Positions 42,152 through 51,463 of a stretch of DNA of 64,000 nt are shown in pieces; the first letter of the stretch is position 1; each line of letters starts with the position of its first letter. The notes beneath the pieces were generated by a model. The model was given only the letters and a program-made list of their open reading frames with translations. It was not told the DNA's origin and did not search any database. The DNA comes from Pararhodobacter marinus (GTDB taxonomy: Bacteria; Pseudomonadota; Alphaproteobacteria; Rhodobacterales; Rhodobacteraceae). The position numbers and the translations under genes are program-made. Where the stretch lies: assembly GCF_003122215.1 (NCBI RefSeq), contig NZ_QEYD01000015.1, positions 1 through 64,000 of the forward strand, in the 5' to 3' direction.

Positions 42152-43218
42152 TCCTGCGCCTCCTGCCGGTTCTGCACCGATTGCAGCCACATGATCGGCA
42201 GCACGACCAGCACCAGCATGACAATCGCCACCGCCGAGGCCACCGGCCAGTCGCGGGCCGAGAAGAACTCGTCCCACAACGTCCGCCCGATCATCAGCGT
42301 GTCAGGCCCGCCCAGAAGCGCGGGGATCACGTATTCGCCGATGGCGGGGATGAAGACCAGCATCGAGCCGGCGACGATGCCCGGCACGGACAAGGGCAGC
42401 GTCACCGTCAGGAAGGTGGTGACGGGCGAGGCCCCCAGATCGCTCGCCGCTTCCAGAAGCGCGCCGTCCAGTTTCACCAGATTGGCGTAAAGCGGCAGGA
42501 TCATGAAGGGCAGGTAGGTATAGACGATGCCGATATAGACCGCGAAATCGGTCTGCATCATCACCAGCGGCTCGTCGATGATCCCGGCCCATGTCAGCAG
42601 GTTGTTGATCACCCCGTCGCGCCGCAGGAAGCCGATCCACGCATAGACCCGCAGCAGGAACGAGGTCCAGAACGGCAAGATCACCAGAAGCAGCAGGATC
42701 GAGCGGCGCGGCTCGGGCGAGCGGGCGATGTAATAGGCGATGGGATAGCCGATGAGCAGCGCAAACAGCGTCGAGATCGCGGCGATCTTCAGCGAGGACA
42801 GATAGGCGTTGACGTAAAGCGCATCCGACAGAAGGAAGCGGTAATTCTCGAGGCTCGCGATGATCTCGATCCCGCCGTCGTCGCCCCTCTCCCAAAGCGG
42901 GGAATAGGGCGGCCGGGCGATCATCGTCTCGGCCAGCGAAATGCGGCCCAGCACGAAGAACGGCACCAGGAAGAAAACGACGAGCCACAGCATCGGCACG
43001 GCGATGACGATCCAGCGGTCGGGCAGCCCGACCAACCGGCCCAGCACGAAGCCGCCGAACGCGAAGAGCAAGGCCGCGCCGATCAGCAGGACCAGATCCT
43101 CGGGCAGGAACAGCCAGTGCCGGCCCAGCATCAGCGCGATCACCACCAGCGGGGCGGCGATCATGGCCGGCGGCAGGGCGAGCCTTCCGCGGCCAGGGGT
43201 GGCGGACGCCCCGCTCAT
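42148..43218 (-). CDS. potH: Polyamine ABC transporter permease PotH
   Basis: First permease subunit, 356 aa. The canonical PotH part starts near residue 68 (DRWIVIAVPMLWLVVFFLVPFF) and contains the EAA loop EAASDLGASPVTTFLTVTLP. The first about 65 residues are an extension with two hydrophobic stretches (17-32 and 41-61) not found in enteric PotH. Overlaps both neighbours by ATGA, so translation of potG-H-I is coupled. Confidence 0.93.
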   Translation of the reverse strand: MSGASATPGRGRLALPPAMIAAPLVVIALMLGRHWLFLPEDLVLLIGAALLFAFGGFVLGRLVGLPDRWIVIAVPMLWLVVFFLVPFFVLGRISLAETMIARPPYSPLWERGDDGGIEIIASLENYRFLLSDALYVNAYLSSLKIAAISTLFALLIGYPIAYYIARSPEPRRSILLLLVILPFWTSFLLRVYAWIGFLRRDGVINNLLTWAGIIDEPLVMMQTDFAVYIGIVYTYLPFMILPLYANLVKLDGALLEAASDLGASPVTTFLTVTLPLSVPGIVAGSMLVFIPAIGEYVIPALLGGPDTLMIGRTLWDEFFSARDWPVASAVAIVMLVLVVLPIMWLQSVQNRQEAQE

Positions 43219-44351
43219 TGCGTCAGCACCCGGAAATCGGCGGGCTCGAAGCTGAGATGCACGCTTTCGTCCCAGCTGATCGGGTTGTCGCGGCGCGATT
43301 CATTGGCCTGCGTGACGCGCACCTGCCGTCCATTGGCCAGCCGCACCAAATACGACGACATATGCCCGACATAGCCCATGTCGCGGACGATACCGGGCAC
43401 GGTGTTGACGGCGCCCTCTTTCGGCTCGCGCGTGAGCCAGACGCGTTCGGGCCGCATCGCCAGCCACACGGTCTGGCCCTGCGTGAGCCCCGGCACCGGC
43501 GGGACCGAGACCGGACCCAGATCCTCGGTCTCGACGCGCATGAGGTCGGGCGCGGAAGGGCCGACGCGGCCCTCGAACAGGTTCACCGAGCCGATGAAAT
43601 CGGCGACGAAGCGCGATTTCGGCGTCTCGTAGATCTCGCGCGGCTCACCCACCTGGGTGATGACCCCTTCGGTCATCACGCCGATCCGGGTGGCGAGCGT
43701 CATCGCCTCGTCCTGATCGTGGGTCACGACGATGAAGGTCACGCCCAGCGTTTCCTGAATGTTGATCAGCTCGAACTGGGTCTCTTCGCGCAGCTTCTTG
43801 TCCAGCGCGCCCAGAGGCTCGTCGAGCAGCAGCACCTTGGGCTGCTTGGCCAGCGCGCGGGCCAGCGCCACGCGCTGACGCTGACCGCCCGACAATTGGT
43901 GCGGCTTGCGGCGCGCGAAGCTTTCCAGCTTGACGAGCTTCAGCATCTCGGCCGCGCGCTCGGCGGCCTCGGCCTTGGATTTTCCTTCGCGCAGAAGGCC
44001 ATAGGCCACGTTCTTCTCGACCGACATATGCGGGAACAGCGCGTAGGACTGGAACATCATGTTGGTGGGTCGGCGGTCGGCGGGCACGCCGGCCATGTCC
44101 TGCCCGTCGATCAGGATCTTGCCCGAGGTCGGTGTCTCGAACCCCGACAGCATCCGCAGCAGCGTCGATTTCCCGCAGCCCGAGCCGCCCAGCAGGCAGA
44201 ACAGTTCGGATCGATAGATATCCAGACTGACATCGTTGACGGCGGTGAAATCGCCGAAGCGCTTGGTGATGTTCCGGATCGAGATGAACGGCTTGGCGTC
44301 CGGGTCGGTCCAGGGGCGGGTATTCACGGCAAGCGCCGGATTGCTGGTCAT
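43215..44351 (-). CDS. potG: Polyamine ABC transporter ATP-binding protein PotG/PotA
   Basis: ATPase of the importer, 378 aa. Walker A GGSGCGKST near residue 55, signature LSGGQRQRVALARAL, Walker B VLLLDEPLGALD, H-loop VVTHDQDEA. The C-terminal about 120 residues form the TOBE/MOP regulatory domain (VWLAMRPERVWL). The ATG at 44351 (MTSNPALAVNT) lies 125 nt after potF; that gap contains G/C-rich hairpins that may lower downstream expression relative to the binding protein. Confidence 0.95.
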   Translation of the reverse strand: MTSNPALAVNTRPWTDPDAKPFISIRNITKRFGDFTAVNDVSLDIYRSELFCLLGGSGCGKSTLLRMLSGFETPTSGKILIDGQDMAGVPADRRPTNMMFQSYALFPHMSVEKNVAYGLLREGKSKAEAAERAAEMLKLVKLESFARRKPHQLSGGQRQRVALARALAKQPKVLLLDEPLGALDKKLREETQFELINIQETLGVTFIVVTHDQDEAMTLATRIGVMTEGVITQVGEPREIYETPKSRFVADFIGSVNLFEGRVGPSAPDLMRVETEDLGPVSVPPVPGLTQGQTVWLAMRPERVWLTREPKEGAVNTVPGIVRDMGYVGHMSSYLVRLANGRQVRVTQANESRRDNPISWDESVHLSFEPADFRVLTQ

Positions 44352-44476
44352 CGGACGAGGCTCCGCGCAGGGAAACAGGGTAAAATACGGGACGGTCGAA
44401 GGATCGGGCGGCAGATCCGGAGGAGCGCCCCGCCCGCCTTGGCGGACGGGGCCGGTTCCGGCAACGGCCCGCGGCC

Positions 44477-45568
44477 TTACTGGCCCGTGCGCACGCCGGT
44501 CCAGAGCCGCGAGATCACGCGGTCCACGCGCGAGCCATAGGTCACGGCGGTGAACAGGCGGTCCATCACTTCGTCGGTCGGGAAAATCGCGGGATCCGAA
44601 GTGATCTCCTCGTCCACCATCGGCACCGACGCCTCGTTGGCATTGGCGTACCAGACATAGTTGGTGATCTCGGCGATGACGTCGGGCTCCATCAGGTAGT
44701 TGATGAAGGCATGGGCGTTTTCGACATTGGGCGCGTCCTCGGGGACGGCCAGCATGTCGAACCAGACGAGCGCGCCCTCTTTCGGGATCGCGTACCACAC
44801 GTTCACGCCGCGATCGGCCTCGGCCGCGCGGTCAGCGGCCTGGAACACGTCGCCCGACCAGCCCACCGAGACGCAGGTTTCACCGTTGGCGAGGTCCGAG
44901 ATGTATTGCGACGAGTGGAAATACCGGACGTATTCGCGCACCGAGCCCAGCAACTCGGCGGCGGCTTCCAGATCCTCGGTCTCGCGCGATTGCGGGTCGC
45001 GGCCCAGATAGGCCAGCGCGGCGGGGAACATCTCGGTCGGGGCGTCGAGGAAGCTGATACCGCAATCAGCGACCTGCGCGGCGATTTCGGGATCGAAGAC
45101 CAGCGACCAGCTGTCGACCTCGTAATCCTCGCCCAGACGCTCGGCGATCATGTCGATATTGTAGCCGATGCCGGTGGTGCCCCACATGTAGATCACGGCA
45201 TGTTCGTTCTCGGGATCGAACGAGGCCGCTTCGGCCATCAGGTCCGCATCCATGTTGGACGCGTTGGGCAGCAGGTCGTAATTCAGCGGCTGATAGACGC
45301 CTGCGGCGATCTGGCGGGCCATGAAATCGGCGGTGGGCACGACGATATCGTACCCCGTGGCACCGGCCATCAGGCGGGCTTCCAGCGTTTCGTTCGAATC
45401 GTAGACATCGACGGTGACGTCGACATCGTATTCCTCGGCAAAGCGTTCGATGGCCGCGTCGGTGATGTAATCCGACCAGATATACAGGTTCAGGCTGCCT
45501 TCGGCCTGGGCCACCGCCGGAACGGTCATGCCGAGTGCCGCCGCAGCGAGGATCGAGCGTTTCATCAT
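44477..45568 (-). CDS. potF: Periplasmic polyamine-binding protein PotF/PotD
   Basis: Extracytoplasmic solute-binding protein, 363 aa, with Sec signal peptide MMKRSILAAAALGMTVPAVAQA. The mature start SLNLYIWSDYITDAAIERF is characteristic of putrescine-binding proteins; GYDIVVPTADFMARQI and VSVGWSGDVFQA line the binding cleft. The C-terminus WTGVRTGQ matches the family. The start at 45568 follows CAGGGAGACT. First gene of potFGHI. Putrescine versus spermidine preference is not decided. Confidence 0.94.
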   Translation of the reverse strand: MMKRSILAAAALGMTVPAVAQAEGSLNLYIWSDYITDAAIERFAEEYDVDVTVDVYDSNETLEARLMAGATGYDIVVPTADFMARQIAAGVYQPLNYDLLPNASNMDADLMAEAASFDPENEHAVIYMWGTTGIGYNIDMIAERLGEDYEVDSWSLVFDPEIAAQVADCGISFLDAPTEMFPAALAYLGRDPQSRETEDLEAAAELLGSVREYVRYFHSSQYISDLANGETCVSVGWSGDVFQAADRAAEADRGVNVWYAIPKEGALVWFDMLAVPEDAPNVENAHAFINYLMEPDVIAEITNYVWYANANEASVPMVDEEITSDPAIFPTDEVMDRLFTAVTYGSRVDRVISRLWTGVRTGQ

Positions 45569-45822
45569 AGTCTCCCTGTTCTTGGCCATTTGGGGCCGTC
45601 TTGTGAACGAGGCGCCACGATCACAAGACCGCCCCCCGTTTCGGTCAGTCTAGACACGGGCAGAGCGTTGCGTCCAGAGCGCCTGTTGATGCGTGTTTCC
45701 ATCACCCTGACGGGATTTGATCAAAACTCAAGCCCGAATGCCAGACGCAGCCCGGGCGCCGCTGCCGCAGGCGGGCCAGCGGCGGCCCTGCCTGATCGGC
45801 GGGCAGTTCTGCGATGCCCGTC

Positions 45823-47127
45823 TCAGCCCGTGCGTTCGGCGATCATCTGGCGCCGCAGCCGCACGCCGGTCATCGATTCGTCCAGCGCGACATCCGCCAT
45901 GCCCAGCACCTCTCCGCGCGCCAGGTCGCGCGTCACCGGCACCCGGTGCGCCAGCCCGATGGGCAGAAGCTGCCGCGCCGCCGAGACCTCGGCGGGACAG
46001 GCGCGGCCCCAGACAGTGTAGCCCCCTTCCCCGTCCAGGATCTCGCCCGCCTTAAGGTCGCGCTTGGCCACGGCCACCGCGTCCCCACGCCACGCGCGGG
46101 TCTGGCCCGTGGCCTCGCCCCTCAGCGCGGCGGACAGGACGCTGACCGACAGTTCCATGCCGATCAGGTGGAAGGGCTTGTACATCGCCGCGTATTGCCC
46201 CGTCTCGTCGGTAGGCAGGCCGTATTGGCGAAAACAGGCGGCCGCGTAATCGTTCTGCGCCCTCATCACCACGTAGACGCCCCAGCGCAGGTCCCGAAAC
46301 ACCGGCCGCCCGTCGCGTTCGAGCGACGACACGACCTCGGCCAGACCCGCGCGTTCCAGCTGCCCCCCGACGCTGCGCGGACGCAGGATGCGGGCCAGAT
46401 CGTCGACGCCGCAGGGCGGGAACGCCAGGCCCCCGGCCGGTACGTCCAGCAAGCAGGCATTGGCGATGGCCGACATTTCGATGGCGGATTTCGTGCCGTC
46501 GAGAAAGCTGTTGAACATCTGCGGGTTCATCCCCGCCGCGGCGGCCTCGGCGGGGGTGAGGCCGTAATGCGTCCAGACATCGTCGGGCGTGACATGGTGG
46601 TAAAGCGGCAGGTATTTCGTCCCCTTCCCCGCCGCCGTGACCTCGAACCCCGTGGCGCGCGCCCAGTCGACCAGTTCGCTTACCAAGGCGGGCTGATCGC
46701 CATAGGCCATGGAATAGACGAGCCCCGCCTTGCGCGCCTGTTCGGCCAGAACGGGACCGGCCAGCACATCGGCCTCGACATTGACCATCACCACATGCCG
46801 CCCGGCATCGAGCGCGGCGCGGGCGTGGTTCAGGCCCGGTTCGGGCGCGCCGGTGGCCTCGATCACCACGTCGAGCGGCTGGCGAACAAGGTCCAGCCCG
46901 TCATCGGTGAAAACGGTGGCGGCGATGCGTTCGGCGCTCCACCCCACGGTGCGGCAGGCAGCGCGGGCGCGGTCGGGGTCCAGATCGGCGATATGGGTCA
47001 CGCTGAGCCCCGCGATATGCGGCACCTGCGCCAGGAACATCGAGCCGAATTTCCCCGCGCCGATCAGGCCGGCGCGGACGGGTTTTCCGGCATCGGCGCG
47101 CGCGGCGGCCCGTGATGACAGGTTCAT
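45823..47127 (-). CDS. Homoserine-dehydrogenase-like oxidoreductase with SAF domain (COG4091)
   Basis: A 434-residue NAD(P)-dependent enzyme. Rossmann start VRAGLIGAGKFGSMFLAQV near residue 17, DVVIEATGAPEPGL near 85; the C-terminal 70 residues (DLKAGEILDGEGGYTVWG... and RDLARGEVLGMADV) are an SAF/antifreeze-like domain. This COG4091 architecture occurs in sugar-acid and polyol catabolic operons, but no such genes are adjacent. The ATG has AAGGAGGAACGC upstream, 17 nt after the MFS gene, implying an operon with it. Substrate unknown. Confidence 0.85.
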   Translation of the reverse strand: MNLSSRAAARADAGKPVRAGLIGAGKFGSMFLAQVPHIAGLSVTHIADLDPDRARAACRTVGWSAERIAATVFTDDGLDLVRQPLDVVIEATGAPEPGLNHARAALDAGRHVVMVNVEADVLAGPVLAEQARKAGLVYSMAYGDQPALVSELVDWARATGFEVTAAGKGTKYLPLYHHVTPDDVWTHYGLTPAEAAAAGMNPQMFNSFLDGTKSAIEMSAIANACLLDVPAGGLAFPPCGVDDLARILRPRSVGGQLERAGLAEVVSSLERDGRPVFRDLRWGVYVVMRAQNDYAAACFRQYGLPTDETGQYAAMYKPFHLIGMELSVSVLSAALRGEATGQTRAWRGDAVAVAKRDLKAGEILDGEGGYTVWGRACPAEVSAARQLLPIGLAHRVPVTRDLARGEVLGMADVALDESMTGVRLRRQMIAERTG

Positions 47128-47143
47128 GCGTTCCTCCTTCTGA

Positions 47144-48346
47144 TCAGGCGCGCGCCGGGCGCCGGTGCAACAGCCAGAGCGCGGCCAGGTTGAGCATGGC
47201 GGGGATCACGAAGACCATGCCCGGCAGGTCCAGGATGGCCCCGTCGCCGGCGAAGCGCGCGAAGACCTGCGTGTAGATCACCGGCCCGGCGATCATTCCC
47301 ACGGCATGGAGCGAAGACAGCGCGCCCTGCAATTCGCCCTGCTGGCTGGCCTCGGCCCGGTCCGACATCTCGGCCCTGAGCGCGGGCATGACCAGCCCGG
47401 TCATCGCCGAGACCGGGATCAGCGCCAGCGTCAGCGCGCCGCTGTCGATCACCACCAGCCCGCTGAACGACACGGCACCCGCGACCATGCCCAGTGTCAT
47501 GGTCCGGGTCCGACCCAGCCGGGCGATGGCGGGGCGGATCAGCGCCCCCTGCACCAGCACGGCGCAGGCGCCGTAATAGGCCAGCGACAGGCCGGTCATC
47601 CCGGGCGACCAGCCGAAGCGGGCGGTGACGAAATAGGCCCAGACGACGGGGTAGACGATAAAGGCGAATTCGAACGCGGTGTAGATCGCCAGATCGCGCC
47701 CCAACCCGGGCAATTTGCCCAGCGCGCGGAACGTGCCGAATGGATTGGCGCGGCGCCAGTCGAAGGGGCGGCGATGCTCGGGGCGCAGGGATTCGCGCAT
47801 CACCAGCGCGCCGAAGCCCAGATTGACCAGCGTCACGGCCGCCGCGGCCAGGAACGGCGCGCGGGTGCCGTATTCGGCCAGCATCCCGCCGATTGCCGGG
47901 CCCAGAACGAAGCCCATGCCATAGGCCGCACCGACCAGCCCGAAGCGCTGCGCCTTTTGCTGCGGCGTCGAGATATCGGCGATGAAGGCGGTGGCCGTGG
48001 AATAGGTGGCCGAGGTCATGCCATTGAAAAGCCGCGCGAAAAACAACAGCCAGATGGTGCCTGCCAGCGCCAGCACCAGGTAATCGGCGGCCAGCATGGA
48101 AAGCGAAATCAACAGCACCGGCTTGCGCCCGAAACGGTCGCTGAGATTGCCCAGCACCGGGCCGAACAGGAATTGCATGACCGCGAAACCGCCGGTCATC
48201 ATCCCGCCCCAGAGCGCGGCATGGGCCAGGTCCTCGCCCGTGACCTCGCGCAGGAGGTCGGGCATCACCGGCATGATCAACCCGAAGCCAATCGCGTCCA
48301 GCGTCAGCGTGATCAGGATGAAGACGACGGGCAGCGCGGGCCGCAT
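47144..48346 (-). CDS. TetA-like MFS transporter (TCR/Tet family)
   Basis: Twelve-helix exporter of 400 residues. Motif A LGNLSDRFGRKPVLL is between helices 2 and 3 and motif C GFVLGPAIGGML in helix 5, as in drug:H+ antiporters. Sequence pattern resembles TetA-type proteins, but resistance to tetracycline cannot be concluded; chromosomal members usually export metabolites. The ATG is not preceded by a Shine-Dalgarno sequence; instead an inverted repeat ends 2 nt before it, so the mRNA may be leaderless or the start may be misplaced. Confidence 0.88.
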   Translation of the reverse strand: MRPALPVVFILITLTLDAIGFGLIMPVMPDLLREVTGEDLAHAALWGGMMTGGFAVMQFLFGPVLGNLSDRFGRKPVLLISLSMLAADYLVLALAGTIWLLFFARLFNGMTSATYSTATAFIADISTPQQKAQRFGLVGAAYGMGFVLGPAIGGMLAEYGTRAPFLAAAAVTLVNLGFGALVMRESLRPEHRRPFDWRRANPFGTFRALGKLPGLGRDLAIYTAFEFAFIVYPVVWAYFVTARFGWSPGMTGLSLAYYGACAVLVQGALIRPAIARLGRTRTMTLGMVAGAVSFSGLVVIDSGALTLALIPVSAMTGLVMPALRAEMSDRAEASQQGELQGALSSLHAVGMIAGPVIYTQVFARFAGDGAILDLPGMVFVIPAMLNLAALWLLHRRPARA

Positions 48347-48348
48347 TC

Positions 48349-48378
48349 GTCTGACTTAGAAGTTATCAAACGTCAGAC
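48349..48378 (-). promoter_or_regulatory. Inverted repeat immediately upstream of the MFS start
   Basis: GTCTGAC (48349-48355) and GTCAGAC (48372-48378) are 7-bp inverted arms, centres 23 bp apart. They end 3 nt before the ATG. This fits an operator for a TetR-type regulator overlapping the promoter, although no such regulator gene is adjacent. Confidence 0.5.
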
Positions 48379-48416
48379 AGGGGCAATCCGCCGCTTTCTT
48401 CCGTTCATACTGACAC

Positions 48417-49220
48417 TTATTCAACATTTACCTCCAGATGTCCGGTTTCCTTGATGAACCGGGACAGAAGCGCGGCATAGGCGTCGGGCTGATCCACGCA
48501 GGGCAGATGCCCCGCGCCCCGGATCAGTTCGAACCTTGCCCCCGGCACAAGCTCGGCGGTCTCGCGGACCAGGTCGGGCGGCGTCGATCCGTCCTCGGAT
48601 CCCGCGATGGCCAGCAGCGGCAGCCGCAGCCCCGATGTGGGCGTGTAGAAATCCGTCCCCGAAATCGCGTGGCAGCAGCCGAGATACCCCTCGAAGGGCG
48701 TGCGCGTCACCATGTTGCGCCAGCCCCGCGCAGCGTCCGATTGCCGGTACGCCTTGGCGAACCAGCGCTCCAGCGTGGCATCGGCCAGCCCCTCGATCCC
48801 GGTTTCGTGCAATTGCGCGATGCGCTGCGCCCAGACATCGGGGTTGCCGATCTTGGCCGCGGTGTTCGACACGACCAGCGCGCGCACCAGATCCAGACGC
48901 TTCACCGCCAGCCCCTGCGCCACCAGCCCGCCGATGGAGAGCCCCACGACCAGCGCGTCGCGCATCCCCACATGCGCCATAAGCCGCTCGGCGTCGCGCA
49001 CGAGCGCTCCCATGGAATAAGGCGCGGGCGGTGCATCCGACAGGCCATGGCCCCGCAGCGAATAGCGCAGGATCCGCAGCCCCTTCGGCAAGAGTGGCAC
49101 CAGAGCGTCCCAAAGCCGCAGGTCCGTGCCCAGCGCGTGGATCAGCACCACGGGCGCGCCCCCGGGGTCACCGTCCAGCTGATAATGCAGGCGAAGATCG
49201 CCCAGATCGGCCATGAGCAT
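48417..49220 (-). CDS. Alpha/beta hydrolase, 3-oxoadipate enol-lactonase (PcaD)-like
   Basis: A 267-residue hydrolase. Oxyanion segment LIHALGTDLRLWDAL, nucleophile elbow VGLSIGGLVAQG, acid in AGSEDGSTPP and His in GAGHLPCVDQP form the triad. It resembles PcaD of the beta-ketoadipate pathway, but no pca genes are nearby, so the substrate is uncertain. I chose the ATG at 49220 because GGAGG lies 5 nt upstream; another ATG 6 nt later is possible. Confidence 0.85.
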   Translation of the reverse strand: MLMADLGDLRLHYQLDGDPGGAPVVLIHALGTDLRLWDALVPLLPKGLRILRYSLRGHGLSDAPPAPYSMGALVRDAERLMAHVGMRDALVVGLSIGGLVAQGLAVKRLDLVRALVVSNTAAKIGNPDVWAQRIAQLHETGIEGLADATLERWFAKAYRQSDAARGWRNMVTRTPFEGYLGCCHAISGTDFYTPTSGLRLPLLAIAGSEDGSTPPDLVRETAELVPGARFELIRGAGHLPCVDQPDAYAALLSRFIKETGHLEVNVE

Positions 49221-49357
49221 CGGCACCTCCCTGTCCGGCGCCAGTGTCGACGCTTTCGCGCGACGCGGCAAGGGCCGGAAAACCCTGCCGTTACGGGTTG
49301 CATCCGGCCCCGGAAATCGCACATTCAGCGCAACATGACAGCCCGGAAGGTTCCCCG

Positions 49358-49933
49358 ATGACGCATTCCAACCCGGTGATGGATTTCCTGCTCACCCGCC
49401 GTTCGCGCCCCGCGGGCGCCCTGAAGGCCCCCGCGCCCGAAGGCCCGGCGCTCAACACGTTGCTGACCGCCGCGACCCGCGTGCCCGATCACGGCGCGCT
49501 GGTGCCGTGGCGGCTGATGGTCCTGGAAGCGCCCGCGCGCCTGCGGCTGGCGGCACTGGTCCGTGAACGCGGGCCGGTCCTGGGCATCGACCCCGCCAAG
49601 ATCGAGAAATCGGCGGCAAGCTGGGAAAACGCGCCGCTGATCGTGGCCGTCGTGGCCTCGCCCGTCCCGTCCGAGAAGGCGCCGGAGCTCGAGCAGCTTC
49701 TGTCGGCCGGCGCGGTCTGCGTGAGCCTTGTGAACGCCGCGCTCGCCTCGGGCTGGGGGGCCGCGTGGATCACCGGCTGGGCGGCCTTCGACCGGGTATT
49801 CGTGGAACAGGGGCTGGCGCTTGAACCGCACGAACAGATCGCGGGATTCGTGCATCTGGGCACCTGCGACACGGCCCCCGCCGAACGGCCGCGCCCCGAC
49901 CTGTCGGCCATCGTCTCGCGGGTCGGCGCATGA
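49358..49933 (+). CDS. Nitroreductase-family protein (YdjA-like)
   Basis: FMN-binding oxidoreductase of 191 residues. Start MTHSNPVMDFLLTRRSRPAGALKAP gives the conserved RRS; VPDHGALVPWRLMVLE and GAVCVSLVNAALASGWGAAWITGW are typical for the YdjA/TdsD branch, the smallest nitroreductases. The physiological substrate is unknown. The next gene overlaps its stop (ATGA). Confidence 0.9.
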   Translation: MTHSNPVMDFLLTRRSRPAGALKAPAPEGPALNTLLTAATRVPDHGALVPWRLMVLEAPARLRLAALVRERGPVLGIDPAKIEKSAASWENAPLIVAVVASPVPSEKAPELEQLLSAGAVCVSLVNAALASGWGAAWITGWAAFDRVFVEQGLALEPHEQIAGFVHLGTCDTAPAERPRPDLSAIVSRVGA

Positions 49934-50619
49934 TTTTCGGGGCAATCTTCAAGGCGCTGGGTCAGTTCGACGACCCGCGCTTCCGCCGCGTTGTCCTCCT
50001 GGGGCTGGGCCTGACCCTTCTATTACTGGTGGCGCTCTATGCCGCGCTGGTAACGCTGATCCAGTTTTTCGTGCCCGACACGTTCAGCCTGCCCTGGATC
50101 GGCGAGATCGGCGGCGTGGACACGGTGCTGTCGCTGGCCTCGGTCCCGCTGATGCTGATCCTGTCGGTGTTCCTGATGGTGCCCGTGGCCTCGGCCTTTA
50201 CCGGCATCTTTCTTGATACCGTGGCCGATGCGGTCGAGGCGCGGCACTATCCCGGCCTGCCCCCGGCCAGCGAGGCCGGGATCTGGGAGACCCTTGTGGA
50301 TTCGCTGCGCTATTTCGGGCTGTTGGTCGCGCTGAACCTCGTCGGTCTGATCATCGTGATCTTCACTGCGGGGCTGGGCTTCCTGGTATTCTGGGCGATC
50401 AACGGGTTCCTGCTGTCGCGCGAATACTTCACCATGGTCGCCCTGCGTCGGATGTCGGCCGAGGACGCGCACCGGATGCGGCGGGCGAATTTCGGCACGC
50501 TGTGGCTCGCGGGGATACTGTTCGCGATCCCGCTGAGCGTGCCGGTCCTGAACCTGTTCGTGCCGGTCTTCGGCGTGGCGGCCTTCACCCACCTGTTTCA
50601 CCGCATCGCGATGCGGTGA
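49930..50619 (+). CDS. EI24/CysZ-like integral membrane protein
   Basis: A 229-residue protein with about five helices, of the EI24 family that includes the sulfate transporter CysZ. Typical features are IFGAIFKALGQFDDPRFRR at the N-terminus, FLDTVADAVEARHYPGLP in the middle and AINGFLLSREYFTMVALRR near the C-terminus. Coupled by ATGA overlap to the nitroreductase. CysZ-type sulfate uptake is possible, but no cys genes are adjacent. Confidence 0.88.
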   Translation: MIFGAIFKALGQFDDPRFRRVVLLGLGLTLLLLVALYAALVTLIQFFVPDTFSLPWIGEIGGVDTVLSLASVPLMLILSVFLMVPVASAFTGIFLDTVADAVEARHYPGLPPASEAGIWETLVDSLRYFGLLVALNLVGLIIVIFTAGLGFLVFWAINGFLLSREYFTMVALRRMSAEDAHRMRRANFGTLWLAGILFAIPLSVPVLNLFVPVFGVAAFTHLFHRIAMR

Positions 50620-50638
50620 AACGGCGATCCAAGGGACG

Positions 50639-50920
50639 TCAGACGCCCATCATCCAGCGGTGGAACACGTCGACATCCTCGATCGTGATCCAGCCTGAGA
50701 CGATGATCCCGGCCACGACGACCCAGACGATCGAGCCGAAAATCGTCGCCATCAGGAACTTGCGACCGATATTCAGGTTGGCGGGCGCGGATTCGGGCGT
50801 GCCTGCGACCACCGCGCCGGCCTCTCCCTGTGTTTTCAGCCGCAGCGGCAGGACGACCAGCAGCGTCAGGAACCAGATGAAGGCGTAGAGAACGAAGGCC
50901 GAGACGGGGTTGATCATCAT
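50639..50920 (-). CDS. DUF1467 family small membrane protein
   Basis: A 93-residue protein with two helices: residues about 5-27 (AFVLYAFIWFLTLLVVLPLRLKTQG) and about 58-80. The TQGEAG...P linker and the short C-terminal helix are family traits. The ATG at 50920 overlaps the mce stop as ATGA. DUF1467 next to mce is a frequent pair in this family; function unknown. Confidence 0.88.
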   Translation of the reverse strand: MMINPVSAFVLYAFIWFLTLLVVLPLRLKTQGEAGAVVAGTPESAPANLNIGRKFLMATIFGSIVWVVVAGIIVSGWITIEDVDVFHRWMMGV

Positions 50921-51321
50921 ACCTGCTCCAGTTCCACGAGGCAGCCGTTGAAATCCTTGGGGTGCAGGAACAGCACCGGCTTGCCATGGGCGCCGATCTT
51001 CGGCTCGCCCGTGCCCAGAACGCGCGCGCCCTCGGCCTTCAGCTTGTCGCGCGCGGCGAGGATATCCTCGACCTCGTAGCAGATATGGTGAATGCCGCCC
51101 GCCGGGTTCTTGTCCAGAAACCCCTGGATCGGGCTGTTCTCGCCCAGCGGATACAGCAATTCGATCTTGGTATTGGGCAGGGTGATGAAGACGACCGTCA
51201 CGCCGTGATCGGGTTCGTCCTGCGGCGCGCCGACATCGGCGCCCAGCGTGTTGGCGTATTGCGCCGCCGCGGCTTGAAGATCCGGCACGGCGATGGCGAC
51301 GTGGTTCAGGCGTCCGATCAT
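50917..51321 (-). CDS. mce: Methylmalonyl-CoA epimerase
   Basis: Interconverts (R)- and (S)-methylmalonyl-CoA in propionate and ethylmalonyl-CoA metabolism. The 134-residue VOC-fold protein starts MIGRLNHVAIAVPDLQ; metal ligands are His in NHVAIAV, His in GIHHICYEV and Glu in CLVELEQV; the catalytic Glu is in TKIELLYP. The ATG at 51321 is the family start. Coupled to DUF1467. Confidence 0.94.
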   Translation of the reverse strand: MIGRLNHVAIAVPDLQAAAAQYANTLGADVGAPQDEPDHGVTVVFITLPNTKIELLYPLGENSPIQGFLDKNPAGGIHHICYEVEDILAARDKLKAEGARVLGTGEPKIGAHGKPVLFLHPKDFNGCLVELEQV

Positions 51322-51463
51322 GGCTTCCCCCTTGGTGCTTGCGCGTTTCATGGCCCCCCGGCGCGCAGAAAGCAAGCGACGCGAGGCCGCAGGCGCTTAA
51401 GCCTTCGTGAACCAAAGAGGCGCAGAATGGGGGCATGACGGAGCCACAGACAGCAGGTGCCCG

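Noticed and set aside
45716-45725. TTTGATCAAA palindrome upstream of potF as an FNR site
   Set aside because: It is a 10-bp palindrome without the TTGAT-N4-ATCAA spacing and lies about 150 nt from the start codon.
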